Positions 44,501 to 51,646 of a stretch of 64,000 nucleotides of DNA are shown one piece after another (within the stretch, counting starts at the first letter, position 1; each line of letters starts with the position of its first letter). Under the pieces are notes generated by a model. It had not been told where the DNA came from. It made no database searches and saw only the letters and a program-made list of their open reading frames with translations. The stretch is taken from contig CM046304.1 of NCBI GenBank assembly GCA_025267735.1, forward strand, positions 10,974,001-11,038,000, in the 5' to 3' direction. The stretch comes from Mactra quadrangularis. Its lineage: Eukaryota; Mollusca; Bivalvia; Venerida; Mactridae. Made by a program: the position numbers and the translations under genes.

Positions 44501-47454
44501 TAATAGTAGGCTCCGATTCCCAGAAGACCATTCATTCACTTTGTAAAATGGTAACTTCTTTATACCAAGATACTTTTCATTATGAACTATATTGTTAAAC
44601 GCTTTCGCGAAGTTGACTTAATGGAATGCCTGTCTTGTGGAATATGAACATTAAAGTTTGGTTTTGTTGTCTAAATCGCTGTTTTCTCAAGTTTTTAACG
44701 CAAACTTTTACAGTCAACAGTTATTGCAAGGTCTTAAAATTTATAAAGTAATGTCTTCAACAATACCTTGTATTATTATTAAAATTACATAAAACATTTT
44801 TATTAACTTTTTACATCATAACTTTCAGGATGTAGATGTACATATATACAGAGAAACAGACTGGAAATTGTACTTATCTTACTTTATTGGATTACTACCA
44901 ATGATTCCATTTGATCCATCGATTCTGTTAATAACTCACAGGTATTTAATAATTGACATACACATTTACTAAGATAATACTAGTAATATCAGTTTTGGGA
45001 CAAACACTTAGCTAACCAATATGATCAAATCATGTTTGAGCTGATTAAAGCAAAAATTGCTATGCGGTCCTGAACGTGAACATTTTGATATATAAATAAT
45101 TATCATGTAAATGAGGATGCTATCTGATACAGATTTATAATCGATTAATCAAGTCAATACTTACTATGGTTTTATACTACATATCAGATTCTACGTTATG
45201 TATTAAAACTGTTGATGAATTATATATCTTATCAAAATAGATATTGTTTGAATAAATGTATTATTTGATATAGTTTCAGTTCAAACAGTAAGACACAAAC
45301 AATGAGTGACAAACTACGACAGTGGGTGTCAAATAGGTAAACTTTTCTGCTATTGACCACCATTATGTTGTCACAAAAAGTTTCAATTGTAAGGACCAAA
45401 TGTAAAAGAACAATACTATAAAATGTATTTTAAATTCCAACCACTGGCTGAGTCGGTAGCACACAAGTTTTCTGATCGAGGGATCGTGGATTCGATTTCC
45501 GGGCGGGGCATACTTTCGTGGAGTTTGGTTATGAAGTAATTTCTATGGCCGTTCTCCATTCTACATCTAATTTCAAATCAGTTAAGCAGTTGTCAGTCAC
45601 TGAAAGAAGTATGCGCCTTGCAACTGGCACACAGTTAGATATTCAACATTTCTATGAGCAGTGGGTAGGCTCACTGACCACCGTAAAATGACGTAAACAT
45701 TGGATTGCTAGTGTACTTAATCCAACTAAAATTGTATTCTTATTCATTTTATTTTTCATTAACTTAATTAACGGACAATTTTAGGCATTGTCATAGTTAT
45801 TGAGGTGCACAATAATTTCAATCATATACCGTCTATTATTGAAACATGATAAAGATAAGTATTATGTATTTAAGGTTTCTGAGATGTCTTGGTCCAATGA
45901 TATGTCATCTAAGAAGACGAGGTATCCGTGTGAGTACAAATTATTGTTTTGTTTTCTTATTTCAGAACATAAACCACATTAAGTCCGTAATTCAAAAGCA
46001 TCTAAGACAAGGTATAATGAAATAAAACTAACATTGGATAGTATTGGCGGTAGCGATAGAGTAGTCGCAGGTGTAAAATATTGGCATCATTTTATGTGAC
46101 ACCTATGATTCATACAAAATAACATGACGTTATATGTTTTTATGTCTTTATTTTATTGTACTTATGCTCACTATGTTGAGTACTTATCTTGACCATAATC
46201 GATTGAACGCACTCTCCTCTATAATTAGGATTGGATGAATTTATGAATTTGTACACATTGTACATGTATGATTCAAAAATTAATGTATGGCAAACAGACA
46301 TTTTTTCATCATTATATTTCCATTATGTGCAAGCGCTCTGTTTGTCCAGAATTAATATAAAGTCATGTTTTACAGTACTGTGTCCAGGAGATCATTTCTG
46401 AATCATAAGTTGCAAGTCATCGTTATACATTTTCAACGAGTGTACATCATTGTCTTAAAATTGAATCAATGCGCTGTGCGCAAGCATTTTGATGTTTTTT
46501 ATCTTTACGAATTTTATCATTGCTCTGAAGCAATGACATGCTCTGAGACTGAGCATTACACTGTAATACATTTCTCTATTTTCCTGAATGTGTAATGTTA
46601 TCTTAAACATATATTTACACTGTAATTGATCTTGCAAGTCACAGTGTGTGTACGTCAAAATTTTCTTTTGAAACCTATTATATTATACAGACATTTTTTA
46701 CGTATCAATACGTTGGTTGTCTTGACAATACCGAAAGAAAGCAATATTCAGGGCCAATCTACTTAATGTTTTAGTAAAACTTATTAATAAAAAAGCTGGC
46801 CATATCAGCAACGGAAAATACCAAGCACTGATAACACTGGCGAGCTAGAGGCAACTTTTCTTCATTTGGTGTTGATGTGTATTGACGTTAAAAAGAAGTT
46901 ATAATCAGATATATGTTTTGTAATCTCACTTTCAGACATACCTTATATGTAATAATATGACTGATGAGAAGATTCTAGAGGGAATTTATTTGATTGTAAA
47001 TGGACCAACAAAGAAAGCAGTAGCTAAACTTAGGACAGGATCTGTTAGCACGAGTCAAAAAGAAATAGTATCATCGGAAGCATGTGAAGATATTGATCCA
47101 AATGAAACTACTACTAGCCAAGAGAAGGGGCAGGAAGGAGGTGAATCTTCGAATCTGAGCAAAACATTCTTCGCTAAAGCACTGAAAGCGTCTAAAGATT
47201 TCTTATTTGCCTCTCCGCCTTCTAAAGAACTAAACAAAGAAAGTGAAAATTCGCTTCATGTCGAACTTGATATGCAAGACAGGGAACGAGACTCGAGCAA
47301 AACACACATCGCTAAAGCACTGCGAGAGTCTAAAGATGTGTTATCTGCCTCTCCGCCTTCTAAAGAACTTCACAAAAAAAGTGAATCTTCGCTTTTTGCC
47401 GAACTTAATATGCAAGAGAAGGAACGAAACTCGAGACCAAATTTTCCTATCTAA
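8556..47454 (+). CDS. GDPD-like membrane protein lacking catalytic half
   Basis: Ten exons join in frame (about 408 aa): 8556-8697, 9213-9252, 33299-33365, 34067-34112, 36857-36954, 44461-44550, 44829-44941, 45280-45336, 45875-45929, 46936-47454, all with AG/GT borders and matching phases. Exon 1 encodes an N-terminal membrane anchor (FLIPIFLLSGYIGISLLLCY) then WPKK, as in GDPD1/3/4 phosphodiesterases. Later exons match that family's C-terminal half: QKDIDQLQKIIHLIKEYKRQ, SYFIGLLPMIPF, TMSDKLRQWVSN, HLRRRGIRTYL. The usual HRGG, ELD and HD residues that bind metal and cleave glycerophosphodiesters are not encoded anywhere I looked, and WVLN is replaced by LICN. I infer a pseudoenzyme or a decayed paralogue. 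The last exon adds a Ser/Lys-rich repeat tail. Introns hold the 22-kb transposon and many other elements. Confidence 0.7.
8961..9047 (-). repeat. tRNA-like sequence in intron 1
   Basis: On the minus strand, 'atagcgcagttggtagcgcg' is a good A box and 'gggctcgaatcc' a B box, enclosed by pairing CCGGGT/ACCCGG. The T-arm stem is imperfect and the variable region is long, so a SINE head or tRNA pseudogene is more likely than a working tRNA. Confidence 0.6.
9360..9535 (+). repeat. SINE family B (tRNA-Arg-like head)
   Basis: The head 'ggccgtggcgtagtaagtag', then 'catgtctgacttcagatccg' and 'gcgggatcgagccc', is followed by a body 'ttagttagtactggtgctag' and 'aaagtgtccgggaaaccttt'. The same order occurs inverted at 17690-17815, and a head-only version is at 49942-50018. 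It lies in intron 2, left of the large transposon. Confidence 0.7.
10120..10128 (+). repeat. Target-site duplication, left (GTTTAGTCA)
   Basis: Nine bases directly outside the left end of the 22-kb transposon, repeated exactly and in the same orientation at 32130-32138 directly outside the right end. This is the signature of transposase-mediated insertion. Confidence 0.9.
10129..10173 (+). repeat. Left terminal inverted repeat with hairpin
   Basis: Begins CATCGTCGGTAACCCA. CCCACGGTA (10141-10149) pairs perfectly with TACCGTGGG (10165-10173). The right end reads CATCCTCCGTAACCCA with a hairpin of the same 33-bp span. Where the stems differ (CCCAC vs CCCAG) the partner strand also differs (GTGGG vs CTGGG), so pairing is preserved. 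Confidence 0.85.
12964..15097. mobile_element. 2.1-kb Tc1/mariner-like element full of ACACG motifs
   Basis: TIRs CAGATATCGGAACGTGCAAG and, inverted at the right end, CAGATCTCGGATCGTGCAAG, flanked by TA on both sides (12962-12963 and 15098-15099). It lies wholly within intron 3 of the transposase pseudogene. There is no transposase frame. The interior is peppered with 'tacacgata' and 'acacg' words, densest within ~150 bp of each end. A ~230-bp stretch ('acacgataggcgggcagtca') is duplicated near 13512 and 13915. Confidence 0.8.
16202..16988. other. Intron 4 sequence of transposase pseudogene
   Basis: Starts with a clean donor (GAT|gtaagt). Nothing coding or repeated was recognised before the hAT MITE. 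Confidence 0.4.
16989..17387 (+). mobile_element. hAT-like MITE with perfect 8-bp duplication
   Basis: Starts 'tagagctgtcacgata' and ends 'tattgtgacagcccta', TIRs of the form TAGRGCTGTCAC. The octamer 'tttaatag' flanks it on both sides (16981-16988 and 17388-17395) with no mismatch. Length is 399 bp with no coding. Palindromic 'gcgatatattgc' and 'ggtataccagtat' stretches occupy the subterminal regions. Confidence 0.9.
17690..17815 (-). repeat. SINE family B, reverse copy
   Basis: On the minus strand the head reads 'ggtcatggcgtagtggttag', 'catgtctgacttcgaatccg' and 'gtgggttcgaatcccggtcg', followed by the family B body ('tagtactggtgatagaaaaa', 'gtgtccaggaaacct'). Confidence 0.75.
18038..18271. 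mobile_element. Small TIR element (GGGATGAGACAATA ends)
   Basis: 'gggatgagacaata' at 18038 is the exact reverse complement of 'tattgtctcatccc' at 18258-18271. Length is 234 bp with no coding. I could not find a convincing target-site duplication. Confidence 0.6.
18285..18545 (+). repeat. Dispersed repeat, 'ATACCCCCGC .. CCGTCCGTCCG' type
   Basis: Begins 'gttatacccccgcttcgaag', has a 'ggggggggg' hairpin partner and 'gtccgtccgtccgtcc', and ends 'gagggtatcactagtgagca'. Similar sequences are common in bivalve genomes as far as I recall. Open frames across it are low-complexity artefacts. Confidence 0.45.
19452..19863. mobile_element. hAT-like MITE with CTCGCAAA repeats
   Basis: Ends are 'cagagctcgaatttaa' and the inverse of 'ttaaatttgagccctg', TIRs CAGRGCTCRAATTTAA. 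The inside repeats the words 'actcgcaaa' and 'tttgcgagt' in inverted pairs. The flanks 'tatat' and 'tatatg' are too simple to score as a duplication. It lies in intron 5 of the transposase pseudogene. Confidence 0.65.
21719..21803 (+). repeat. Direct repeat, two ~34-bp copies
   Basis: 'gatgatgtttcgacaccttt' at ~21730 and 'ggtgatgtttcgacaccttt' at ~21776, each preceded by 'ccctttaaa' and followed by 'ggggga'-like sequence. The unit length is about 50 bp. Confidence 0.7.
22373..23190. repeat. Spaced motif array: GTAGTGTCCGTAACC and complement
   Basis: Forward 'gtagtgtccgtaacc' at 22373 and 'gtagtgttcgtaacc' at 23012; reverse 'ggttacggacactac' at 22721 and 'ggttacagacactac' at 23176. A 15-bp word kept at four places over 0.8 kb with unrelated DNA between them suggests constraint or a repeated protein-binding site. 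It resembles the motif of the 40-42.8 kb element. Confidence 0.55.
23919..24024. mobile_element. Short palindromic element, 106 bp
   Basis: 'caggtgacagactcaaattt' near 23921 pairs with 'aaatttgagtttgtcacctg' near 24002. The centre holds a TA-rich stretch and the repeated 'ctataataaggaa'. Confidence 0.6.
24919..25166. mobile_element. Foldback MITE with TA flanks, long copy
   Basis: Left 'ttgtccgtttttttctaaac' and right 'gttgagaaaaaaaacgaaca' are near complements, and 'aatttcacggtga' pairs with 'tcaccgtgaaatt' further in. TA flanks both ends (24917-24918, 25167-25168). Length is 248 bp. Confidence 0.65.
25310..25447. mobile_element. Foldback MITE with TA flanks, short copy
   Basis: Same ends as the 24919 element: 'ttgttcattttctcaactg' and 'cagttgagaaaaaatggaca', flanked by TA (25308-25309, 25448-25449). 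Length is 138 bp. The two family members lie 143 bp apart. Confidence 0.6.
26411..26885. mobile_element. Tc1/mariner-like non-autonomous element, copy 1
   Basis: Left end 'cagtataatctgcattaac' and right end 'cttaatgcaggttatgcag' are imperfect complements around CTGCATTAA. The word 'atcagtggtcacca' near the left end is shared with the copy at 27150. 'tggtcaccagcagtaagtca' near the right end is the same word inverted. Confidence 0.55.
27150..27441. mobile_element. Tc1/mariner-like non-autonomous element, copy 2
   Basis: Left end 'cagtaaaaactgcattaatg', preceded by TA, and right end 'ttttaatgcaggttcaacag'. It shares 'tgctatcagtggtcacc' with the 26411 element in the same orientation. Boundaries are good to a few bases only. 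Confidence 0.55.
28028..28261. mobile_element. Tc1/mariner-like MITE, CAGTGCCCTC ends
   Basis: Left 'cagtgccctcgaaacgtcct' and right 'caagaactttaggagggcac' + 'tg' form TIRs CAGTGCCCTC. TA flanks both sides (28026-28027, 28262-28263). Length is 234 bp with no coding. Confidence 0.75.
30012..30033 (+). repeat. Poly-C homopolymer, about 22 C
   Basis: An uninterrupted C run inside intron 2 of the helicase pseudogene. Shorter C runs occur at ~1801, 3617 and 17531. The length is likely to vary between individuals and assemblies. Confidence 0.8.
30903..30979 (+). repeat. 38-bp tandem duplication
   Basis: 'cacaaatactattgtggttt' plus 'tttataactgattacac' occurs twice in a row, with one G/A difference, just upstream of the SINE at 30986. 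Confidence 0.75.
30986..31282 (+). repeat. SINE family A, full-length copy
   Basis: A box 'tagctcagttggtagcac', B box 'ggtttgattccc', body 'cagttgtcagtcacggacaa' and 'gttggttaacagtttaatcc', tail 'gctgcaacggcgttaaaccc' then (AACA)n. This is the best reference copy of the family in the window. Confidence 0.85.
32052..32129 (-). repeat. Right terminal inverted repeat, tandemly doubled
   Basis: Read inward on the minus strand it begins CATCCTCCGTAACCCA. CCCAGGGTATTA pairs with TAATACCCTGGG around a 9-base loop. The outer 31 bp ('atcgttgacgtaatacc', then 'ctgggttacggagg') is duplicated in tandem (32065-32095, 32096-32126), so the hairpin partner is separated from one of the two outer copies. Confidence 0.85.
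32130..32138 (+). repeat. Target-site duplication, right (GTTTAGTCA)
   Basis: Exact repeat of 10120-10128 directly after the right end GGATG of the transposon. Confidence 0.9.
32139..33298. other. Intron 2 of host gene, right of transposon
   Basis: AT-rich. No exon-like frame with proper borders and no HRGG-coding sequence was found. A short 'cgatatatcacgatacgtc' stretch near 32228 may be a MITE scrap. Confidence 0.4.
34777..36403. mobile_element. 1.6-kb hAT-like element, perfect 8-bp duplication
   Basis: Starts 'tagaggtgaaacgattcaaa' and ends 'attaatcgtttcacctcta', TIRs TAGAGGTGAAACGATT. The octamer 'gtatccaa' flanks it exactly (34769-34776 and 36404-36411). Subterminal zones are runs of 'cgattcgatt' and 'gaatcgaatcgaa', likely transposase-binding repeats. 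I see no intact transposase frame, so it is either non-autonomous or an eroded autonomous copy. It sits in the intron after exon 4 of the GDPD-like gene. Confidence 0.9.
36955..37849. other. Intronic DNA, nothing recognised
   Basis: Follows the donor AAA|gtacgt of the fifth GDPD-like exon. No frame or repeat that I can support. Confidence 0.4.
37850..38165 (+). repeat. Minisatellite, ~40-50 bp unit, left part
   Basis: Repeats of 'tgtattgattgatgcttata' followed by 'tttgtcaggtgtatacatg', about seven or eight diverged units. The same array resumes at 42846. Confidence 0.75.
38510..39640 (-). pseudogene. Ty3/gypsy-like retroelement fragment (protease to RT)
   Basis: Minus-strand frames in the order expected of a gypsy pol gene. 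At about 39590-39400 there is a retropepsin-like stretch with LVDTSATLSLIS (DTG changed to DTS). A linker follows at 38990-38760 containing DIIPPS. The RT start at about 38740-38510 has GYRRLNEIT, YPLPSIDESLDQL and TWFCGLDMSSGYWQV. Frameshifts and stops separate the parts. No LTRs were found, and the RT catalytic YxDD region is missing. It is a relic only. Confidence 0.75.
40015..42845. mobile_element. 2.8-kb TIR element with reiterated GGCTACGGACTCTACA
   Basis: The TIRs start CGGCTAAGCCAAGATAAA on both ends and extend to nearly 30 bp with few mismatches. ATTT flanks both sides (40011-40014, 42846-42849). The right flank is minisatellite 'atttgtcaggtgtatacatg' and the left flank ends 'cttatattt', consistent with insertion into a minisatellite unit. 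Inside, 'ggggctacggactctaca' or a close variant occurs near 40197, 40553, 41372, 41728, 42074, 42092 and 42249. The first two sit in ~350-bp tandem copies. No transposase frame was seen. A hAT MITE is nested at 40902. Confidence 0.8.
40902..41358 (-). mobile_element. hAT-like MITE (GGGGTGTAACGG family), copy 2
   Basis: Reverse-orientation relative of the 5809 element, with ends 'tagggttgtagcaatacgg' and 'ggttaaccgttacacccct' + 'a'. Flanking octamers 'aaaatgga' and 'aacatgga' match at 7 of 8. The internal repeats 'gtattgcaatatattgcaat' match copy 1. It is nested inside the 2.8-kb element, so it inserted later. Confidence 0.85.
42846..42985 (+). repeat. Minisatellite, right part
   Basis: Units such as 'atttgtcaggtgtatacatg' with 'tgtattgattgatgcg' continue the array of 37850-38165 across the intervening insertions. 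Confidence 0.7.
42986..44460. other. Intronic DNA, nothing recognised
   Basis: End of the long intron before the GDPD-like exon at 44461. No supported feature; the acceptor is 'tctcttttttag'. Confidence 0.4.
45432..45735 (+). repeat. SINE family A copy in intron
   Basis: A box 'tggctgagtcggtagcac', B box 'ggattcgatttccggg', body 'cagttgtcagtcactgaaag' and 'gtgggtaggctcactgacca'. The tail is degenerate ('attgctagtgtacttaatcc'). Confidence 0.75.
47149..47430 (+). repeat. In-frame tandem repeat in last GDPD-like exon
   Basis: Two units, 47149-47292 (144 bp) and 47293-47430 (138 bp), encode AKALKASKDFLFASPPSKEL and AKALRESKDVLSASPPSKEL with flanking charged sequence. Both lengths are multiples of three, so the duplication kept the frame and lengthened the cytosolic tail. 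Confidence 0.8.
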
Positions 47455-47579
47455 CGGTTCATATCTTTAAATAATAAGACGCACATTCGCAACCTTCATG
47501 CGACTTAACATAACAATATACCTTTGACATTGTTGTTTTAAAGTCTGTCGGAATGTATGCTTGTCTCGTACTAGGCAAA

Positions 47580-47795
47580 GCACCCATTTATTGGGTGTTT
47601 TTGGTTGAGTTGGTCAATGGGTGGAATTAACCAAAAAGCACACAATTTTGGGCGGAATCAACCAAAAAACACCCATTTATTGGGTGTTTTTGGTTGAGAT
47701 GGTCAATGGGTGGAATCAACCAAAAAGCACACAATTTTGGTCGGAATCAACCAAAAAGCACCCACTTTTGGTTGATGGGCGGAAATTTAGTATAA
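47580..47795 (+). repeat. Tandem ~104-bp repeat with internal inversions
   Basis: 'acccatttattgggtgtttt' with 'tggttgag' starts each unit (47582 and 47686). Each holds 'ttttggttga' and 'tcaaccaaaa' in opposed pairs, so each unit can fold back on itself. It lies 125 bp after the GDPD-like stop codon, possibly in its 3' UTR. Confidence 0.75.
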
Positions 47796-47939
47796 ACCCC
47801 CCAGAAAACTGTTAGTTAAGCTCATTCCATCATGGTTATCGGAGGGTCAGGTTATTGTGCAAGTTCAACAATATTTATTTGCAAGATGCTTTTCTGAGCT
47901 TCAATCATTCTTATAAATGTAACATTCATAGTATACATG

Positions 47940-49640
47940 TAGTATTTATTAGTTGTATATATTTAGGTATATTTAGGGTTTTAGGAAAAACATGAGTACT
48001 ACAGATAATTTATTTATTTTACACGGACTTATCAATCATAGTTTAAATGAAAGAAAGCAATTATTTGTATGTTTCGTAGATTTTACAAAAGCGTTTGATT
48101 ACCTTGTCAGGGAAAATATTTATTACAAACTTATTAAATATGGAGTCAGGGGCAAAATGTTAAGTATAATTTAATCAATAAATAGCAACGTAAAATCTAA
48201 AGTAAAACATAACCAAACTCTTAACGATAGTTTCGAATGTTTTCTTGGGGTAAGACAAGGCGATTGCATGTCACCTTTTATTTTCTCTATGTATGTTTAA
48301 GGGTATTGATATCGGAATGCTAAAGTTATTTTTATTACTATACGCTGATGACATTGTTATTTTTGCGAAATCTAGCGACGAGCTACAAAATGGATTGAAT
48401 GTCCTTAGTAATTACTGTGACAGATGGAAACTTATAGTCAATGTTGATAAAACCAAATTAATGATATTTAAGAAGGGTACAAATCACAATCGAAATATTG
48501 AATTTAATTATAACAGAACAAAACTCGAAATTGTTTTTAAATTTACATACCTCGGTATTGTTTTTACTACAAATGGGTCGTTCACAAAAACGTTTGATAC
48601 TCTAAGCGGACAAGCCATGAAAGCTATTTATAAAATTAAAGGCTATTTATAAAAGTTCCCAGACATTTCCATTAGCCATAAACTATATCTGTTTGACAAA
48701 TTAGTATCTCTAACTACGGTGCTGAACTGTGGGGATCTTAGACGCAAAGTCAATCGAACAAGTTCATGCCAAATTTTGTAAACAAACATTAGGGTGTAGA
48801 GTTCAAACTCAAAACAATTTTATTTATGGGGAACTGGGCGCTTACCTCTTAAATGTAATAGACTAATACAAGTTGTTCGATACTGGTTAAAAATCGTAAC
48901 TGAGTCAGAAAATAAATACAGAAAATTGATATATAATATGATGCTAAATGATTTTAATCTATATCCGAACAGAAACATTGGGTGGGTAATGTAAAACATA
49001 TCTTGGAATCATTAGGATTTAATGATGTATGGTTATTACAACGTGTTGGAAATATTCCTCATTTCTTAAACATATTAAAAATACGCATTAAAGATAATTT
49101 TATTCAAAAATGGAATGAAGAGATTAATAATTCATCAAGAGCATGTACTTACAAACTTTTTTCAAACTCTGACTTTAAAATGTACTTAGACTGTATCAAA
49201 GTTAACAAATATCGTTTAGATCTCTGTAGGTTAAGAACTTTGAGTCATCATTTAGAGATTGAAACAGGCAGATGGACAAAACCTCGTAAAACACCTAGAT
49301 CCGAAAAAAAAGGTCATTTATGTAACACACTCGAAGATGAATTCCATTTTATATTAGAATGTCCACTGTACTTTGATTTAAGACAAAATTTTATAAAACA
49401 ATATTTCTGGAGAAGACCAAATATACCTAAATTTATTGAACTTATGTCATCGAAAAATCGATCTATTATTTTCAACTTATCTAAATATATATACAAGAGT
49501 TTACAACGGAGAAACAATGAATACTATGTTAGATAATCACTTTCTCCCTATATACATAAACATATTTATACACATGTACATCTATGTACTTATCTTATAT
49601 CTATATACTCATCTCCAACAATATATTATACTATTATAGA
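47940..49640 (+). pseudogene. LINE 3' half (RT palm to C-terminus), 5'-truncated
   Basis: Starts at GFRKNMSTTDN in the middle of RT, then LFVCFVDFTKAFD, FLGVRQGDCMSPFIFSMY and LLLYADDIVIFAKS (catalytic YADD), VNVDKTKLMIF and FTYLGIVFTT. The last frame (48982-49536) is a C-terminal domain with HLCNTLEDEFHFILECPLY. Stops near 48171, 48297 and 48650 break it. The 3' UTR contains 'tatgtacttatct', which is also found at the 3' end of the 51.6-54.5 kb element, so both belong to one family (L1/Tx1- or jockey-like group; clade not settled). Confidence 0.8.
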
Positions 49641-49941
49641 ACGCACATGTTTATACAAATATAAGACCATTGGAGCTTTCTAAGAAGTAATTACGAAAAT
49701 ATACTTTATAGGTAATTAGCAACTATTCATTTTTATGTATTGAGATAATGTCACCAAACTTTCATATATTCTATGGATTGATTTTGCTTATGTATTTAAT
49801 ATTAGACATTATTATACCTCACTGGAATTTCCCTATGCTAAAGCCCTATACCTTAGCGGGTGATATTTTTTGTTCGATCACATGGTAATATTACCCGCTA
49901 TCTGAGGGAGACCACTTATTAACGATTAGTAGCCGTAAATA

Positions 49942-50018
49942 GCCGCGACCGTGGCGTAGTGGTTAGCATGTCTGACTTCGAATCCGGACATCGCGGGTTC
50001 GAATCCCGGTCGCGGCGG
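49942..50018 (+). repeat. tRNA-like (Arg TCG-like) SINE head
   Basis: 'gccgcgacc' at the start pairs perfectly with 'ggtcgcggc' at the end. The A box is 'gtggcgtagtggttagcatg', the loop contains 'cttcgaa', and the B box is 'gggttcgaatccc'. D-stem pairing is weak and the anticodon loop is larger than normal, so I treat it as a SINE B head or tRNA relic rather than a working tRNA. Confidence 0.6.
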
Positions 50019-50130
50019 CGTATATTAGTGATATAATTCAGTTTTTTTATTGTACTGATTGTTTTCTTTACTGTGTTGTTATTTGTTGTTCAATAAATAT
50101 TTACATGTTACAGTTTTTTCGGTATAATAA

Positions 50131-50242
50131 AACAAATAACACATGGCAGTGAGGGTGACAGTACAGATTATCAACCCTTGAAAAATAATATCAACCTCGG
50201 GTTGATAATCTGTACTGTCACCCTCACTACCATGTGTTATTT
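50131..50242. mobile_element. Foldback MITE, third member
   Basis: 'aaataacacatggcagtgag' pairs with 'ctcactaccatgtgttattt', and 'ggtgacagtacagattatca' pairs with its complement, leaving a ~20-base centre. The outer ends match the 6514 and 7521 elements, while the inner arms are unrelated. Confidence 0.75.
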
Positions 50243-51600
50243 ATATATGATCATATATTTATGTTTAACATTGAATATTGATTTATATGCATGCCTTCAC
50301 TGGAAATGTAAATGTTGAAATGAATGTATTTTAATGTATTGTATATATATGGATCATGCCGGGTACCAGGCAAGGTTGATGTTGTGTTTATTCGGTTTTC
50401 GTTAAATTTAAGTTTTTGATGTTTTTACGCCTATTTTATTGTTCACTTATGGATAGGATTGCGCGTTAATGTTTTCTCTTTCATTTTGTAAGGTATAATT
50501 ATTTAAAGTCAGGTCAGTTGCTTTATATTAACTGAAATTTGCTGTATTTTTTCGCTTTTTTTCTATTTACTTCCGCCATTTTGGTTCCCTTTCTATTGTA
50601 TTCCTCTATAAAATTTACTAAGTCTTTTTTCGTGATTCAATCTATCAGAAATTCTCCATTCGCTATTTTATTTCTTTTCGCCGATTTTGTTTTTCATATA
50701 TATTTGGGTTCATTAAATTAAATCTTGTCGACTGCTTGAATATTACATTCCATGTACAATTTTATCCCTTGACGAGAACCAAATACACACAACCGTACTA
50801 GTATGACTACTGATTCAGACCTGTTTTATTAAAGAATATCCACTAATAGAAAACTAAACTATATTTTATTTTGATTGTATTAAATTTTGTGGATTCTAAA
50901 AAACACCAAAACAAACTTTATTGGTACCATATTATGTATATGTGTATTATGCATATATCTGGTTAACTCACAATTGTATAACGATTTAAAGCATGGACAT
51001 ACTTATTACTATGATTATGGTCTTAATTGTTGTATGTATGTATTATACTATATATTTACAATACATTCTGTAAAGTTTATATACATGTATTTTATTGTTT
51101 GTTGGATTGTAAAATTGCTTTAATACGTGTACTTTAAATCACTTAAAGTTAAACCCAACTTTACGAAATCTTACATCCAGTAGATAGTATGTGAAGCTGT
51201 TTTGATTACGGTAGTTTTATTGGAGTATTTTCAATTGTAATCATTGAATAAATATACAAAAATCTGTATCACATTTTTTATATTGTTTTTTCCCCAGTCA
51301 ATTAACGGGTCTTACCTGTATAAGGATATTTAAACATTTAAGGATACTTACGCATTTCATTTTCGTACTCTTCCCATAGATATTTAAATATTGAGTTGTT
51401 GTTTTTTTTCTCCATTCGGCGTTCGGCCCAAGTAATTTAATACATTTCATACTTAATTGCACTTATTAAATTGATAGTATTCTTAATCGTATTTATTGTG
51501 TACATCTATAAGATTTATCATCTACACATAGTATTATTGGTTTTGTTTATTAAAGTTGTATATATGTTTTACTATATATATTGCTTGAATGTACATACTG
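50243..51600. other. AT-rich spacer upstream of LINE ORF1
   Basis: No supported gene. The last few hundred bases are probably the 5' UTR of the LINE that follows, but no promoter can be shown. Confidence 0.35.
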
Positions 51601-51646
51601 TTTATATTGTAATATAGTTAAACATATTATATGTGTACTATGAACA

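Noticed and set aside
45967..46011. Possible extra exon 'AACATAAACC..AGACAAG|gtataa' in the GDPD-like gene
   Set aside because: It has AG/GT borders, but its translation does not fit the family, while joining 45929 to 46936 restores the expected RRRGIRTYL sequence.
49942..50018. Functional tRNA-Arg gene
   Set aside because: Acceptor pairing is excellent, but the D stem is weak and the anticodon loop is not seven bases. The same head occurs with SINE bodies at 9360 and 17690.
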